Shown here: one piece after another, positions 40,301 to 48,616 of the stretch
How positions within the stretch are numbered: position 1 is the first letter of the stretch
How the letters are laid out: each line of letters opens with the position of its first letter
Assembly: GCA_044235425.1 (NCBI GenBank)
Contig: JBIIHW010000007.1
Location: 87,185 to 151,184 of the forward strand
DNA: 64,000 bases
Source: JBJSXJ01 sp044235425
Lineage (GTDB): Bacteria > Planctomycetota > Planctomycetia > Pirellulales > Pirellulaceae
Reading direction: 5' to 3'
The notes under the pieces: model-generated
Databases searched by the model: none
What the model saw: only the letters and a program-made list of their open reading frames with translations
Told to the model about the DNA's origin: nothing
Program-made: the position numbers and the translations under genes

Positions 40301-41058
40301 AACAGACGCTCGCAGGAATCCAATCATCAGCTTCTGACGATTGTGTACGTATTCTTACTGAAAATGGAAAGGACTTCGGGGAAACGCGAGATCGAATCCG
40401 CAAGTTGCGAGAAAGGCTTGATAACGATGCAATCAGCGTACTGCGACAAGCACGCCAAGCCACCGATCAAGTGTGGCAACGATTGGCTGGTCACAGTTTT
40501 TCCGAGTCGCTTGCTCCCCATGTCGACGAACTGAAAGCCCTGCTTTTATCTGAGCAATTTATCGATCAGTGGGAGAAGATCGAGTCGTTGAGCAAAACCA
40601 TCCTTGGAGCCTATCGAACTGCCTACAGCGAGCTATTCGAGCAAAGAAAATCGGCTTTTCAATCTGCGGTTGAAGAGATCAAAAATCGTTCGGAGTGGGG
40701 ACCGCTCGAAGCAACAAATTCGACGACGGCTTCAAGTCTTCTTTCTCCGCTAATTGCTCGCGTTGGCAATGATGAAGACGTTGAGGCTGTTAAACAGTCG
40801 AAATCAATTGGCAAGGCAAGCCTAACTGAAATGGAGTCTGATTTAGCTGCGTTAGCTGGTTTGAAGTCTTCAGTTTCAGTCAAGCTACAGGAGCTTTCGA
40901 TTGCTAGTGAAAAGAAAGCGCCGGTGCGAAAGGTTCGAGTATCCGAGTTCTTCAATCGTCCGATTCAGACGCAAGAAGACCTCGACAAAGCACTCGAATT
41001 AATTCGTGATTCACTTCAGAAGTGTATCGACGAAGGTGCTATTGTAATCCTGGAATAA
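37393..41058 (+). CDS. brxC: BREX ATPase BrxC
   Basis: At 1221 residues this is a full-length BrxC/PglY-like P-loop ATPase. Walker A is SGFFGSGKSSFSKNLG (about 69-83), and Walker B is KGLVFIIDEVGQHV near residue 255, with an arginine-rich sensor region shortly after. Most of the remainder is helical, with coiled-coil-like stretches near the C-terminus (FSESLAPHVDELKALLLSEQ, and following helices). BrxC is the large AAA-type motor common to all BREX systems. It starts 15 bp after brxB. Confidence 0.95.
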   Translation: MKTIGDLISRPLDRKIEEIIQVDQADEQSVFAEITEYVATDSIREQYHHLLKAIAEAPADPHESVGVWVSGFFGSGKSSFSKNLGYALQNQTVMGSQFAELFKKQIGDSRISDLLDLINVKTPTEVILFEVAKEADTRKVTQRIAELMYTVLLRELGYAEDFDIAELEIELEAEGKLQEFISTCKSELKKEWETVRAGAQKLSRASAILHKLDPKTYPSADSWAHAQRNRDASITVSKVVERTFELWGRRRPGKGLVFIIDEVGQHVARSGDKIEDLRATIEEFGKVSKNLLKAKKITAPCWIVVTSQEKLDEVVAAIDSKRVELAKLQDRFRYRVDLAPSDIREVATKRVLAKTEDGEKELRKLYTQNPGLLNISLRLERTTRRTDINEDDFVHFYPYPPHYIDLCIGIMSGIRLQPGAPRHYGGSNRTIIKQAYEMLVSDRTGYAKKNIGSLVTLDKVFELVEGNLSNEKRTDVHQIAERFKTEVDDHGWALRVAKAICLLEFIRDLPRTEANLAAVLVDEVGMATPTIAVQAAVKRLESAKFIRNTEEGWKLQTAQEKNWTNERSGHLDPKPRERNDLARKALQQIFDEPEFKTYRYQNRSFRVGISVDGAGIGDEGELPLALCVSDDAEDLTTRIEDVRAESRLAVNEHNVFWLFCLTPEIDELVAQLHASSKMVDKYNQLSAQQKISPDEATCLQDEKNSKNGYESRLRDKLTEAMERGTGMFRGVHRDASALGKGLSEILKKLFGQVVPDLYPKLQMGSRPLKGDEAEQILKAADLKALPNVFYVGDQGLGLVIKDGPKNIVSTSADVAKEVLDYLKSEHSYGNKDTRMGKSLEKRFGGTPYGWERDMLRLILAALFRAGEIEVTYQGNRYHNYQDPASRTPFTSNPAFKSSLFSPRQSVGLKTLTQAVQQLEDLTGEEVDVEEGAISTAFKKIAAEELERLYPLKATAEAHRLPVMPMLSEYQQTLAGIQSSASDDCVRILTENGKDFGETRDRIRKLRERLDNDAISVLRQARQATDQVWQRLAGHSFSESLAPHVDELKALLLSEQFIDQWEKIESLSKTILGAYRTAYSELFEQRKSAFQSAVEEIKNRSEWGPLEATNSTTASSLLSPLIARVGNDEDVEAVKQSKSIGKASLTEMESDLAALAGLKSSVSVKLQELSIASEKKAPVRKVRVSEFFNRPIQTQEDLDKALELIRDSLQKCIDEGAIVILE

Positions 41059-41103
41059 CCGCACCCATGCAGCATAAACAAGAAACGAGCTAGGAGGATT
41101 GGA

Positions 41104-42372
41104 ATGGAAATTGTTGAACTAAAGCATGTTTTTGGGGTTCGTACGCCGACTCCAAATAGAACTTATGTCGACCGAGCAGGACTCGACGCTCGTTTTCGAT
41201 ATTTCCTGGATAGCGGGCGACACTTAGTTGTGTATGGAGCCTCAAAACAAGGTAAGACGTCATTGTGGAAGCGGTCTATATCGGAGGGGAATTTCATCCA
41301 CGTGCAATGCAGTAGACGTCCGGAAGCCCAACAATTGTATGAAGAAGTACTAGGGCAACTTGGGATAACTATTTCAACAAGCACCGATGTGACATGGACT
41401 ACCGGCGGAAAAGTTGGAGCAGAAGCAGGTGGCAAAGCGGGAATTCCTTTTGTTACCCAGGGCGAGGCAAAAGGGACCACTGAAGTTTCGATAGAAAGAG
41501 TGTCGCAGAGTGCACAAAAAACAATTGGGAAATCCGCAGAGCACTTGACCTTTGTTGCTGAACAAATAAAGAAATCAGCCAAGAAAGTGATTCTTGAAGA
41601 TTTTCACTACATACCAGAGGCCACGAAAGTCCAGCTCGCGATAGACCTCAAAGCACTGCTGGAGCTTGGCGTTGCTCTGATCCTGATCGGGGCGTGGAAA
41701 GAGCAAAATGTCCTGATTCAATACAATGGCGATTTGGCTGGTCGTATCGATGAGATCAATCTGAATTGGGACGACCAGGAGCTGAATGAAGTGTTAACAC
41801 TTGGAGAAAAAGCTCTGAACATCACGCTTGGCCAAGAAATACGACAGGCCATCGTTAGTGACGCTAGCGGCAACGTCGGATTGCTGCAGCGAATGGCAGA
41901 GAAGTTTTGCATTGAGGCACAGATTATTTCAACGAGCACTGAAGACAATCTCGTATTGGAAGATATGAGCCTACTTCAGACTGCGAGAAAGGCTATCTGC
42001 CAAGAGGAAGCTGTGAGGTACCGAAAACTTGGATGGTCGGTCACCGAGGGTTTCGCTAACTCAAACCCGGAGACTAAACGCATCTATATGTACATCATAC
42101 AGGCTTGCGTAAACGCTCCCGATTCAGTTTTGCTTGCTGGAATAAGCGAACAAGAAGTAATTGATCGCATTCAAAGTATAGATCCGTCCGTGCGTTCAGC
42201 TACTGTAAAGTCGGCACTTAGAAGCGTTGATAAGTTGCAGTCGGTTAAAGAAATCTACCCAGTAATCGTTTCATTTGACCCAGTTAACAGGGTACTGCAC
42301 CTTGCAGACCGCGAGCTCCTCTATTACCGGAAATATGGCGGTCCACAATGGCCGTGGGAGGACGCGGAATGA
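41104..42372 (+). CDS. P-loop ATPase inserted between brxC and pglX
   Basis: The product is 422 residues, start behind GGAGG. RHLVVYGASKQGKTSLWKRS (about 37-57) contains a P-loop (GASKQGKTS). KKVILEDFHYIPEATKVQLA near residue 160 is a Walker B-like strand with E-D in place of D-E. LILIGAWKEQNVLIQYNG (sensor 1) and a C-terminal winged-helix-like region follow. The layout is that of STAND/Orc-like ATPases, like BrxD-type accessory ATPases of other BREX types. Core type 1 BREX does not carry it. It ends 4 bp inside pglX (ATGA), so it is firmly part of the operon. It might couple sensing to methyltransferase or restriction. Confidence 0.75.
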   Translation: MEIVELKHVFGVRTPTPNRTYVDRAGLDARFRYFLDSGRHLVVYGASKQGKTSLWKRSISEGNFIHVQCSRRPEAQQLYEEVLGQLGITISTSTDVTWTTGGKVGAEAGGKAGIPFVTQGEAKGTTEVSIERVSQSAQKTIGKSAEHLTFVAEQIKKSAKKVILEDFHYIPEATKVQLAIDLKALLELGVALILIGAWKEQNVLIQYNGDLAGRIDEINLNWDDQELNEVLTLGEKALNITLGQEIRQAIVSDASGNVGLLQRMAEKFCIEAQIISTSTEDNLVLEDMSLLQTARKAICQEEAVRYRKLGWSVTEGFANSNPETKRIYMYIIQACVNAPDSVLLAGISEQEVIDRIQSIDPSVRSATVKSALRSVDKLQSVKEIYPVIVSFDPVNRVLHLADRELLYYRKYGGPQWPWEDAE

Positions 42373-45300
42373 ACGGTGATACAAGAAAGGTCCTGCGGAA
42401 TGTGGTCACACAATGCCGTCGGCTCTTGGAAGAAGAGACGATGAAGTTGCTGCAAGGTCGCTTCGGCATCCACGGTAACGGGAAGGTTGAGCCGGCCGAG
42501 AATATGAGCCATCTGTCGCAGGAAGATCGACTCGCTCGAAGTGAAATCGTTGAGCACCTAAACCACATTCGTGCCCAAAATGGAAAGCCTGCCGATGCAC
42601 TACAACAGCTTGTGCGAGAAATTTCCTTCACCCATCTGAATCGGTTCTGCGCTTACAAAATGATGGAGTCGCGAGACATCTATCTCGGTGGCGAGCGATT
42701 TCGAGAGACTGTCAGTAGAGGGATTGAATCGAATGGATTCAAATTTTACCTAGCAGACCATCCTGAAGACGAGCGACTCTACCGGACGGGCCATCAGGAG
42801 ACGGCCTACCGTCACTTTCTCGATTGGGTGGGTGGATCGCTGTCGGAAGAGATTGGGGTCCTATTTAATCCAAACGACTCGGCAAATCGACTCTATCCAT
42901 CACAACGTGTGCTTAATGACGTAATTCAATTGTTAGGCGATGAGAGGCTAAAGGAGATCTGGTCTGAGAAGGAAGATGAGACCATAGGCTGGGTGTACCA
43001 GTACTTCACGCCCAAGGAAATGCGAGACGAAGCACGATCAAAAAGCCGTTCGCCTCGGGACTCGAATGAACTAGCTTTTCGCAACCAGTTCTTTACCCCT
43101 CGATACGTGGTCCAATTCCTTACCGACAATTCGCTAGGCCGTACGTGGTACGAGATGCGAAGAGGGAATACGAAGCTGAAGGAGAGCTGCCGCTATCTCA
43201 TTCGCCGCCCCACCGAAGCCTTCCTCGATGAAGGTCAAGAGCCACCTAAAGCGGCTAACGCAACAGCCGACCTCTCCCAAGAGGAGCTCCTCGGACAGCC
43301 AGTCTACATCCCGTATCGTGCGAAGAAGGACCCTCGTGAATTGAAGATCCTCGACCCGGCATGCGGCAGTGGCCACTTTCTTCTTTATTGTTTCGATCTG
43401 CTCATAACAATCTACGAAGAGGCTTATACCGACTCGGATCTCGGACCGAAGCTCCAGCAAGATTACGCAACACTCGAAGACTTGATGAGGGATGTGCCCC
43501 GACTGATTCTCGCTCACAACCTTCATGGAATCGACATAGACCTGCGCGCCACGCAAATTGCGGCATTGGCGTTGTGGCTTCGATGTCAAAGGGCTTATCA
43601 ACAGATGGGGCTGAAGAAGAATCGCCCTAAGATTACTAGGTCGAACATTGTCTGTGCCGAACCGATGCCCGGTGAATCGAAGATGCTCAACGAGTTTGTG
43701 CATCAAGTTGAGCCGGAGATTTTAGGCCAACTTGTCGAAGTCGTGTTTGATAAGATGAAGCTTGCTGGGGAAGCAGGGTCACTTCTCAAGATCGAAGAGG
43801 AAATTCAGGAAGCGATTAGTGAAGCCAAGCGGCAATACGAGATCGGCGGGATTCCACTTCAACAGACATTGTTCGACAAACCGATCGAACCAGGCAAAAA
43901 ACGCTATCGGGTTCAGAATCTACCTAACGACCAGTTTTTCGAGCAAGCCGAGGCCAATCTTGTTCAATCACTTGGAGTCTATGCAAAGAGTGCCAGCAAC
44001 GGCGATCGATTCCAACGGTATCTCTTTGCCGAGGATGCCGCTCACGGATTTTCGTTCATCGAATTGTGTCATCGTCGGTTCGATGTGATCTTGATGAACC
44101 CACCGTTCGGCGATTCAAGTAAGGAATCCAAGAATTATATCGATTCAACGTATAAGAATTCGTACAGCGACATTTTGGCTGCGTTTGTCGAACGAACTAT
44201 TGAACTCTGTGTTCCCAACGGACTAGTTGGTGCGATCACGAATCGGAACTGCTTTTACCTCACTACGATGACTGACTATCGCAAGGAAGTTCTTCAGCAG
44301 TGTGTTGGCTTCGAAGCCCTCGTGGATCTTGGCGAGGGCGTTCTCGATGCCATGGTCGAAGCCGCAGCATACGTACTTCGACGCCTGCCACACCCAGAAC
44401 AAGTCGCTCCATTCATCCGTCTTTTAGTAGACAACGATAAAGAGGATCTGGCGTTTTCTGAAGTAGCTGCAGTCAACTCTGGCAAACTCACAAACAGGAC
44501 TTTTTACTCGGCACCTGCTGATTTTGCTCGTATGCCTTCCAGCCCGTTTTGCTATTGGGTACCGGCGCACATAATCAATGCACTTTCGACGCTTCCAACA
44601 ATCGGGGTAGCCACAGCGAAAATCAATGTAGGGCTGCAGACCGGCCAAGATTGGCGATTCCTTCGAACCACTTGGGAAGTATCGCCAAATCTCATCTCAC
44701 CGTGCCCACTAGCGCTGGACAAAAAACCTAATGACGTTCGTGGACAGTGTCTTAAAGAACTCAAGGAAAAGCAAGCCTGGGGGTTTTTCTCAAAAACCGA
44801 TTTTGCATCTCCATGGTACTCACCGATAACGTTACTTGTTAAATGGGAAAACGATGGTTTCGAACTCAAAAACTTTACCGACGAGAAAGGCAAGGTTCGA
44901 TCGCGCCCACAAAACGAAATGTACTATTTTCGACCGGGCTACAGCTATAACTATCGCACAACTAGACTAGTTCCTTACATCCTTCCCGCCGGCATCATCC
45001 CAACCGCAGGGCGAGCACAAGTGTATCCGGAACCGGGCTATGAAATGGATGTTCTTGGTATTTGTGCATCTCGAATAGGCTCCGCAGTCGCTAGGTTTAG
45101 TGGTCAGATGTTTTCACGTCCTCTATTTCAGGCAAGTATGGTTCAAAGTCTTCCGGCCATTCCATTGAGCCGAGAAACGAAAGAGCAACTGACTCTGACC
45201 GCGAATTCTCGTCTTAAAGCCAAAATGGATGTACTCAGCCATTTCGAACCATGGCATGAGTTCGTCCTACCCGCCTTCGTTGCCAACCTACAGTCGAGTG

Positions 45301-46481
45301 ATTCGTGGCATCTTGACACCCTACTTGGAATGGAATTGGAAGAACGCATTGCTGCAGATGCGGGATTGTCCAAGGATGATCTTTCTTCCTTATGTCGGGA
45401 TCTAGATGATGCTATTTCGATTCGACAGGAAATGCCAATCGATGATGATTGCGATTCATCAGAAGACGACAATGCCGGAGAGGAAGAGGATGACAACTCG
45501 ATCAACCTTGTGGACGTTTCTCCAAAAGCACAGTACGAGGGGCTCATTTCGTACTGCCTAGGCGTAGCCTACGGACGCTGGGACGTTCGATTCGCCCTCG
45601 AAAAATCCCTGATTCCCCGAAGCCAAGATGCTTTAGATCCTCTGCCCGTCGTACCGCCAGGAACCTTGGTTTCGAATGATGGGTACCCAGCGCGGAGCGG
45701 GAGAATCGTGAGCGAAGCTTGGCTCAAAGCCCGGCCAAACGCCGTCTACCTCCCCCCAACGGGAAGCGTTTCGGAAGAGACAATCGAAGACGATAAGTAC
45801 CCAGTTAAAATCGACTGGGACGGCATTCTTGTTGATGATCCAGAGCATCCAGACCATATCGTCCGCCGAGTAAGGGAAGTTCTCGAAGTAATCTACATGG
45901 GTCGCGCCGATACAATCGAGAAGGAAGCATGCGAAGCTCTGGGTGTTAAGGCTTTGTGCGACTATTTCCGAAAGCCGGCTAAAGGAGGATTCTGGGACGA
46001 CCATCTAAAACGATACAGCAAGAGCCGCCGAAAAGCTCCGATCTACTGGCTGTTGCAGTCTTCGAGCAAGAACTTCGCTATCTGGCTCTACTACCATCGA
46101 CTCGACAAAGACTTGTTGTACAAGGCTCTAGTGAACTATGTTGAGCCAAAGATACGCCTGGAAACCAGCCGCGTCGAATCGCTCCGCTCCCAGAAGGCTG
46201 AAGCGGGGGACAGCGGGAAAGATGCTAAGCGACTTGCTAGAGATGTGGAGAAACAGGAGGACTTCCTTTCTGAACTGCGGGACTTCGAGGACAAGCTGCG
46301 ACGCGCGGCCAATTTGAATCTAGAACCCGACCTAAACGATGGCGTCGTCCTGAACATCGCCCCGCTCTGGGAACTCGTCCCATGGAAGGAAGCCAAGAAG
46401 TACTGGAATGAACTGATGGAAGGCCAGTACGAATGGTCCTCCATTGGCACGCAACTGCGAGAAAAGGGGTTGGTAAAGTGA
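42369..46481 (+). CDS. pglX: BREX adenine-specific DNA methyltransferase PglX
   Basis: Start at 42369 behind GGAGGA, overlapping the ATPase stop. The 1370-residue protein contains motif I LDPACGSGHFLLYCFDLL near residue 328 and catalytic motif IV FDVILMNPPFGDSS near 575, the order of N6-adenine methyltransferases. The long C-terminal part would hold target-recognition and BREX-interaction domains (PEDERLYRTGHQETAYR is at the N-terminus). PglX methylates a non-palindromic BREX site on host DNA, marking self. Length is within the usual 1150-1400 range. An acidic run (DDDCDSSEDDNAGEEEDDN) near residue 1030 is notable. Confidence 0.95.
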   Translation: MNGDTRKVLRNVVTQCRRLLEEETMKLLQGRFGIHGNGKVEPAENMSHLSQEDRLARSEIVEHLNHIRAQNGKPADALQQLVREISFTHLNRFCAYKMMESRDIYLGGERFRETVSRGIESNGFKFYLADHPEDERLYRTGHQETAYRHFLDWVGGSLSEEIGVLFNPNDSANRLYPSQRVLNDVIQLLGDERLKEIWSEKEDETIGWVYQYFTPKEMRDEARSKSRSPRDSNELAFRNQFFTPRYVVQFLTDNSLGRTWYEMRRGNTKLKESCRYLIRRPTEAFLDEGQEPPKAANATADLSQEELLGQPVYIPYRAKKDPRELKILDPACGSGHFLLYCFDLLITIYEEAYTDSDLGPKLQQDYATLEDLMRDVPRLILAHNLHGIDIDLRATQIAALALWLRCQRAYQQMGLKKNRPKITRSNIVCAEPMPGESKMLNEFVHQVEPEILGQLVEVVFDKMKLAGEAGSLLKIEEEIQEAISEAKRQYEIGGIPLQQTLFDKPIEPGKKRYRVQNLPNDQFFEQAEANLVQSLGVYAKSASNGDRFQRYLFAEDAAHGFSFIELCHRRFDVILMNPPFGDSSKESKNYIDSTYKNSYSDILAAFVERTIELCVPNGLVGAITNRNCFYLTTMTDYRKEVLQQCVGFEALVDLGEGVLDAMVEAAAYVLRRLPHPEQVAPFIRLLVDNDKEDLAFSEVAAVNSGKLTNRTFYSAPADFARMPSSPFCYWVPAHIINALSTLPTIGVATAKINVGLQTGQDWRFLRTTWEVSPNLISPCPLALDKKPNDVRGQCLKELKEKQAWGFFSKTDFASPWYSPITLLVKWENDGFELKNFTDEKGKVRSRPQNEMYYFRPGYSYNYRTTRLVPYILPAGIIPTAGRAQVYPEPGYEMDVLGICASRIGSAVARFSGQMFSRPLFQASMVQSLPAIPLSRETKEQLTLTANSRLKAKMDVLSHFEPWHEFVLPAFVANLQSSDSWHLDTLLGMELEERIAADAGLSKDDLSSLCRDLDDAISIRQEMPIDDDCDSSEDDNAGEEEDDNSINLVDVSPKAQYEGLISYCLGVAYGRWDVRFALEKSLIPRSQDALDPLPVVPPGTLVSNDGYPARSGRIVSEAWLKARPNAVYLPPTGSVSEETIEDDKYPVKIDWDGILVDDPEHPDHIVRRVREVLEVIYMGRADTIEKEACEALGVKALCDYFRKPAKGGFWDDHLKRYSKSRRKAPIYWLLQSSSKNFAIWLYYHRLDKDLLYKALVNYVEPKIRLETSRVESLRSQKAEAGDSGKDAKRLARDVEKQEDFLSELRDFEDKLRRAANLNLEPDLNDGVVLNIAPLWELVPWKEAKKYWNELMEGQYEWSSIGTQLREKGLVK

Positions 46482-47410
46482 CCCAAGTCTTGTTCTCGAA
46501 TTTACTTCAGCCCAAATTGGACGTTCTAAGAACGGATGGCAAAGGCACGTACTGGTCGCAACTTCAACGACTGGTTTCGCAACACGCCTCTTGTCCCACG
46601 GATTGGGTTCTTCGCTTCGATACCAACAGCATCCGTCGCGAAAGACAATACGATAAATCAGAACCCGTCATTACGTATTACTTACTCACCGCATTGTCGT
46701 TAGCAACGAACGGATTTCAGGACGAGCACAAACTGCGTCCGATGTTTCAAAGAGCCTTTAATTCAGCCGAATCGGCAGAGACGGTTGTTTCACACTTGGC
46801 AACCTCAGGGTGGGGAAACTTGACGTTCGAGGCTTTGATCGCACCTACGGACGAGATGCGAAAGTCAGTTCAAGCGAACGTTTCGACTATCCCGGTCGCT
46901 TACCTGAGGGAAATTGCAGAGAAACGGCCAGGGGTACGGTTTGAGTCGCCAACGCATTTGGATGCGTTCATAGGTGCGTCTGAACCACTAATCAATGGTG
47001 GAGGTAAGATCGGCCTCGGATTTGAAGCCAAGTTCACATCCGATATCGACAGTCACACAACCTACTCCACTCACAGAAACCAAATTGTCCGCAACATCGA
47101 AGTCGGTCATGGACGATTTGAAGAATTTTACTTTCTGTTAGTCACACCACGTGTTTATCGCCAGCGCCGAAGTCGCTTCTACGTTTACAAAGCGGAAGAA
47201 TATATGGGGGAGAACGGCCCCGATGCATTGATAAAAGAAAGTTTAGTGCCTCCGCCGCTTGAAATAGCATCCAAATGGAGCGCACAGTTCGGATACTTGT
47301 GTTGGGAAGATCTCATCGATGTGATTGCACCGAACGGGCAGCCTGCATTTGAGCATGAAGATGCCGAAGCACTAGCCGCTTTCCTCCGAGAAAGAGGACT
47401 ACTGTTTTGA
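46478..47410 (+). CDS. PD-(D/E)XK-like protein inside the BREX operon
   Basis: Starts at GTG overlapping the pglX stop (GTGA), so tightly coupled. Of 310 residues, about 160-205 give THLDAFIGASEPLI, then GLGFEAKFTSDI and STHRNQIVRN: D162, E183-A-K185 and Q202, a good PD-(D/E)XK site. The N-terminal half (GKGTYWSQLQRLVSQHASCP, WVLRFDTNSIRRERQ) is helical. It could be a restriction nuclease that works with PglX marking. Core BREX has no dedicated nuclease, so a coupled nuclease-like gene is of special interest. The C-terminus FLRERGLLF is normal for soluble proteins. Activity unproven. Confidence 0.75.
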   Translation: MTQVLFSNLLQPKLDVLRTDGKGTYWSQLQRLVSQHASCPTDWVLRFDTNSIRRERQYDKSEPVITYYLLTALSLATNGFQDEHKLRPMFQRAFNSAESAETVVSHLATSGWGNLTFEALIAPTDEMRKSVQANVSTIPVAYLREIAEKRPGVRFESPTHLDAFIGASEPLINGGGKIGLGFEAKFTSDIDSHTTYSTHRNQIVRNIEVGHGRFEEFYFLLVTPRVYRQRRSRFYVYKAEEYMGENGPDALIKESLVPPPLEIASKWSAQFGYLCWEDLIDVIAPNGQPAFEHEDAEALAAFLRERGLLF

Positions 47411-47522
47411 GTATCGACCTGCATTGTTACAACCACTTCCTAGTGATCTCATCGAGGGGCCTCACGTCGAGATTAGGTCTGTGTATAGGCACTGAGCCCC
47501 TTAAAGAAGGTGGGGTAAGGCA

Positions 47523-48416
47523 ATGGCGGTAGGCAATATTGGGAACTTGCTGCAGCACTTTGTTGCGTTGACTGTGGCGAAGCGCGTCGTGGAAGCCTGG
47601 AATCAGCCTATCGAACCAATCGAGTACATCGATTGCTACTCGATGGGACCCTGGGAGCCGATCACTGGCAAACAACCACAAGGGTATGTCGGTGTTGTCC
47701 GAGAATTCGAAAAGAAGTCCGCCAGCGGAGATTTTGTGTCTGGTACTTTTCTGAATGCCTGGGAAACTCGATACGGATCGGGCTCTATTCCTGTCCATCC
47801 AACTGACAGGGATTACCCCAACACTGCAGTGTTGCTAACTACAGCGTTCCCAAATCAGCGCTGGAATATGCGGCTTCACGAGAACGATCTGACGGAAGCT
47901 GGCAAACAAGTGAAACTTAAGCGATGGCTTGATGAGCAAGAACGCGTAATTGGCGAAGTCAACGGAGATTGGCATCTGTCCACGCAGATTGCGAAAGCCC
48001 CAGCGGCTCATCATTTGCCGGTTATCGTGATGTTAGACCCGTTCAGAATTGTTCCTGATGGTTCCGCGAATGCCAATAAGCCAGGCTACCTAAGAAGCGG
48101 TCTGTTAAGAATGCTGCTTGGCGAACATGCCCTCAAGATTTGCGGCGACAAGATCATTTCTGAAAAGCCACTCATCGTTCTCTTGTTTTCGTACTCGGAT
48201 GTTAATCCGCTTATACCGGACAGAGTCGTACGAAACCAGTTTGCCTCCGGTTGGCATATTCAGAATGTGCGATCTGGCCCATGGAAGTTACGTGGAACGG
48301 ACTCGTACCATCAATGCTGGGTTGTCTCACGAAATCTGGAATCTCCCGAGTCGATGGACTTGCAATCGGCTTGGGATTCCTGGTCTCAAGTCAAGGCGGA
48401 GGAAGCTAATGCATAA
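47523..48416 (+). CDS. Possible RlmJ-fold methyltransferase-like protein
   Basis: This 297-residue protein starts MAVGNIGNLLQHFVALTVAK, similar in layout to the GNxADVLKH opening of RlmJ and three-Cys-motif (TcmP-like) proteins. IEYIDCYSMGPWEP and PVIVMLDPFRI resemble the AdoMet-binding strand and catalytic D-P-x motif of that fold. The match is suggestive only. It lies 112 bp after the nuclease-like gene, the largest gap within the superoperon before pglZ, and overlaps the following small gene. Role in BREX unknown. Confidence 0.45.
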   Translation: MAVGNIGNLLQHFVALTVAKRVVEAWNQPIEPIEYIDCYSMGPWEPITGKQPQGYVGVVREFEKKSASGDFVSGTFLNAWETRYGSGSIPVHPTDRDYPNTAVLLTTAFPNQRWNMRLHENDLTEAGKQVKLKRWLDEQERVIGEVNGDWHLSTQIAKAPAAHHLPVIVMLDPFRIVPDGSANANKPGYLRSGLLRMLLGEHALKICGDKIISEKPLIVLLFSYSDVNPLIPDRVVRNQFASGWHIQNVRSGPWKLRGTDSYHQCWVVSRNLESPESMDLQSAWDSWSQVKAEEANA

Positions 48417-48615
48417 CCTTTCGATTAATAGCGACACCGATTACATTCGGACTTTGGCGAGTCATGAAAACAAGAATTGGCAAACGAGTTTTTATGGCCA
48501 GCATAACTTATCGAATGTGCGGGCGTTGCTCCAGAACCAGCTAAACCCATTTGCTGATCATGGCGTTGCTGCTATAGCTTCGACCGCATGGACAGGAAAG
48601 GGCGAGTCTGAGTAG
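48409..48615 (+). CDS. Small protein preceding pglZ
   Basis: The product has 68 residues, starting at an ATG that overlaps the preceding stop by 8 bp, with GGAGGAAG upstream. Sequence opens MHNLSINSDTDYIRTLASHE and continues NWQTSFYGQHNLSNVRALLQ. No family recognised. It ends 1 bp before the pglZ start. Strong ribosome-binding site and tight packing argue that it is real, but its function is unknown. Confidence 0.55.
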   Translation: MHNLSINSDTDYIRTLASHENKNWQTSFYGQHNLSNVRALLQNQLNPFADHGVAAIASTAWTGKGESE

Positions 48616-48616
48616 C

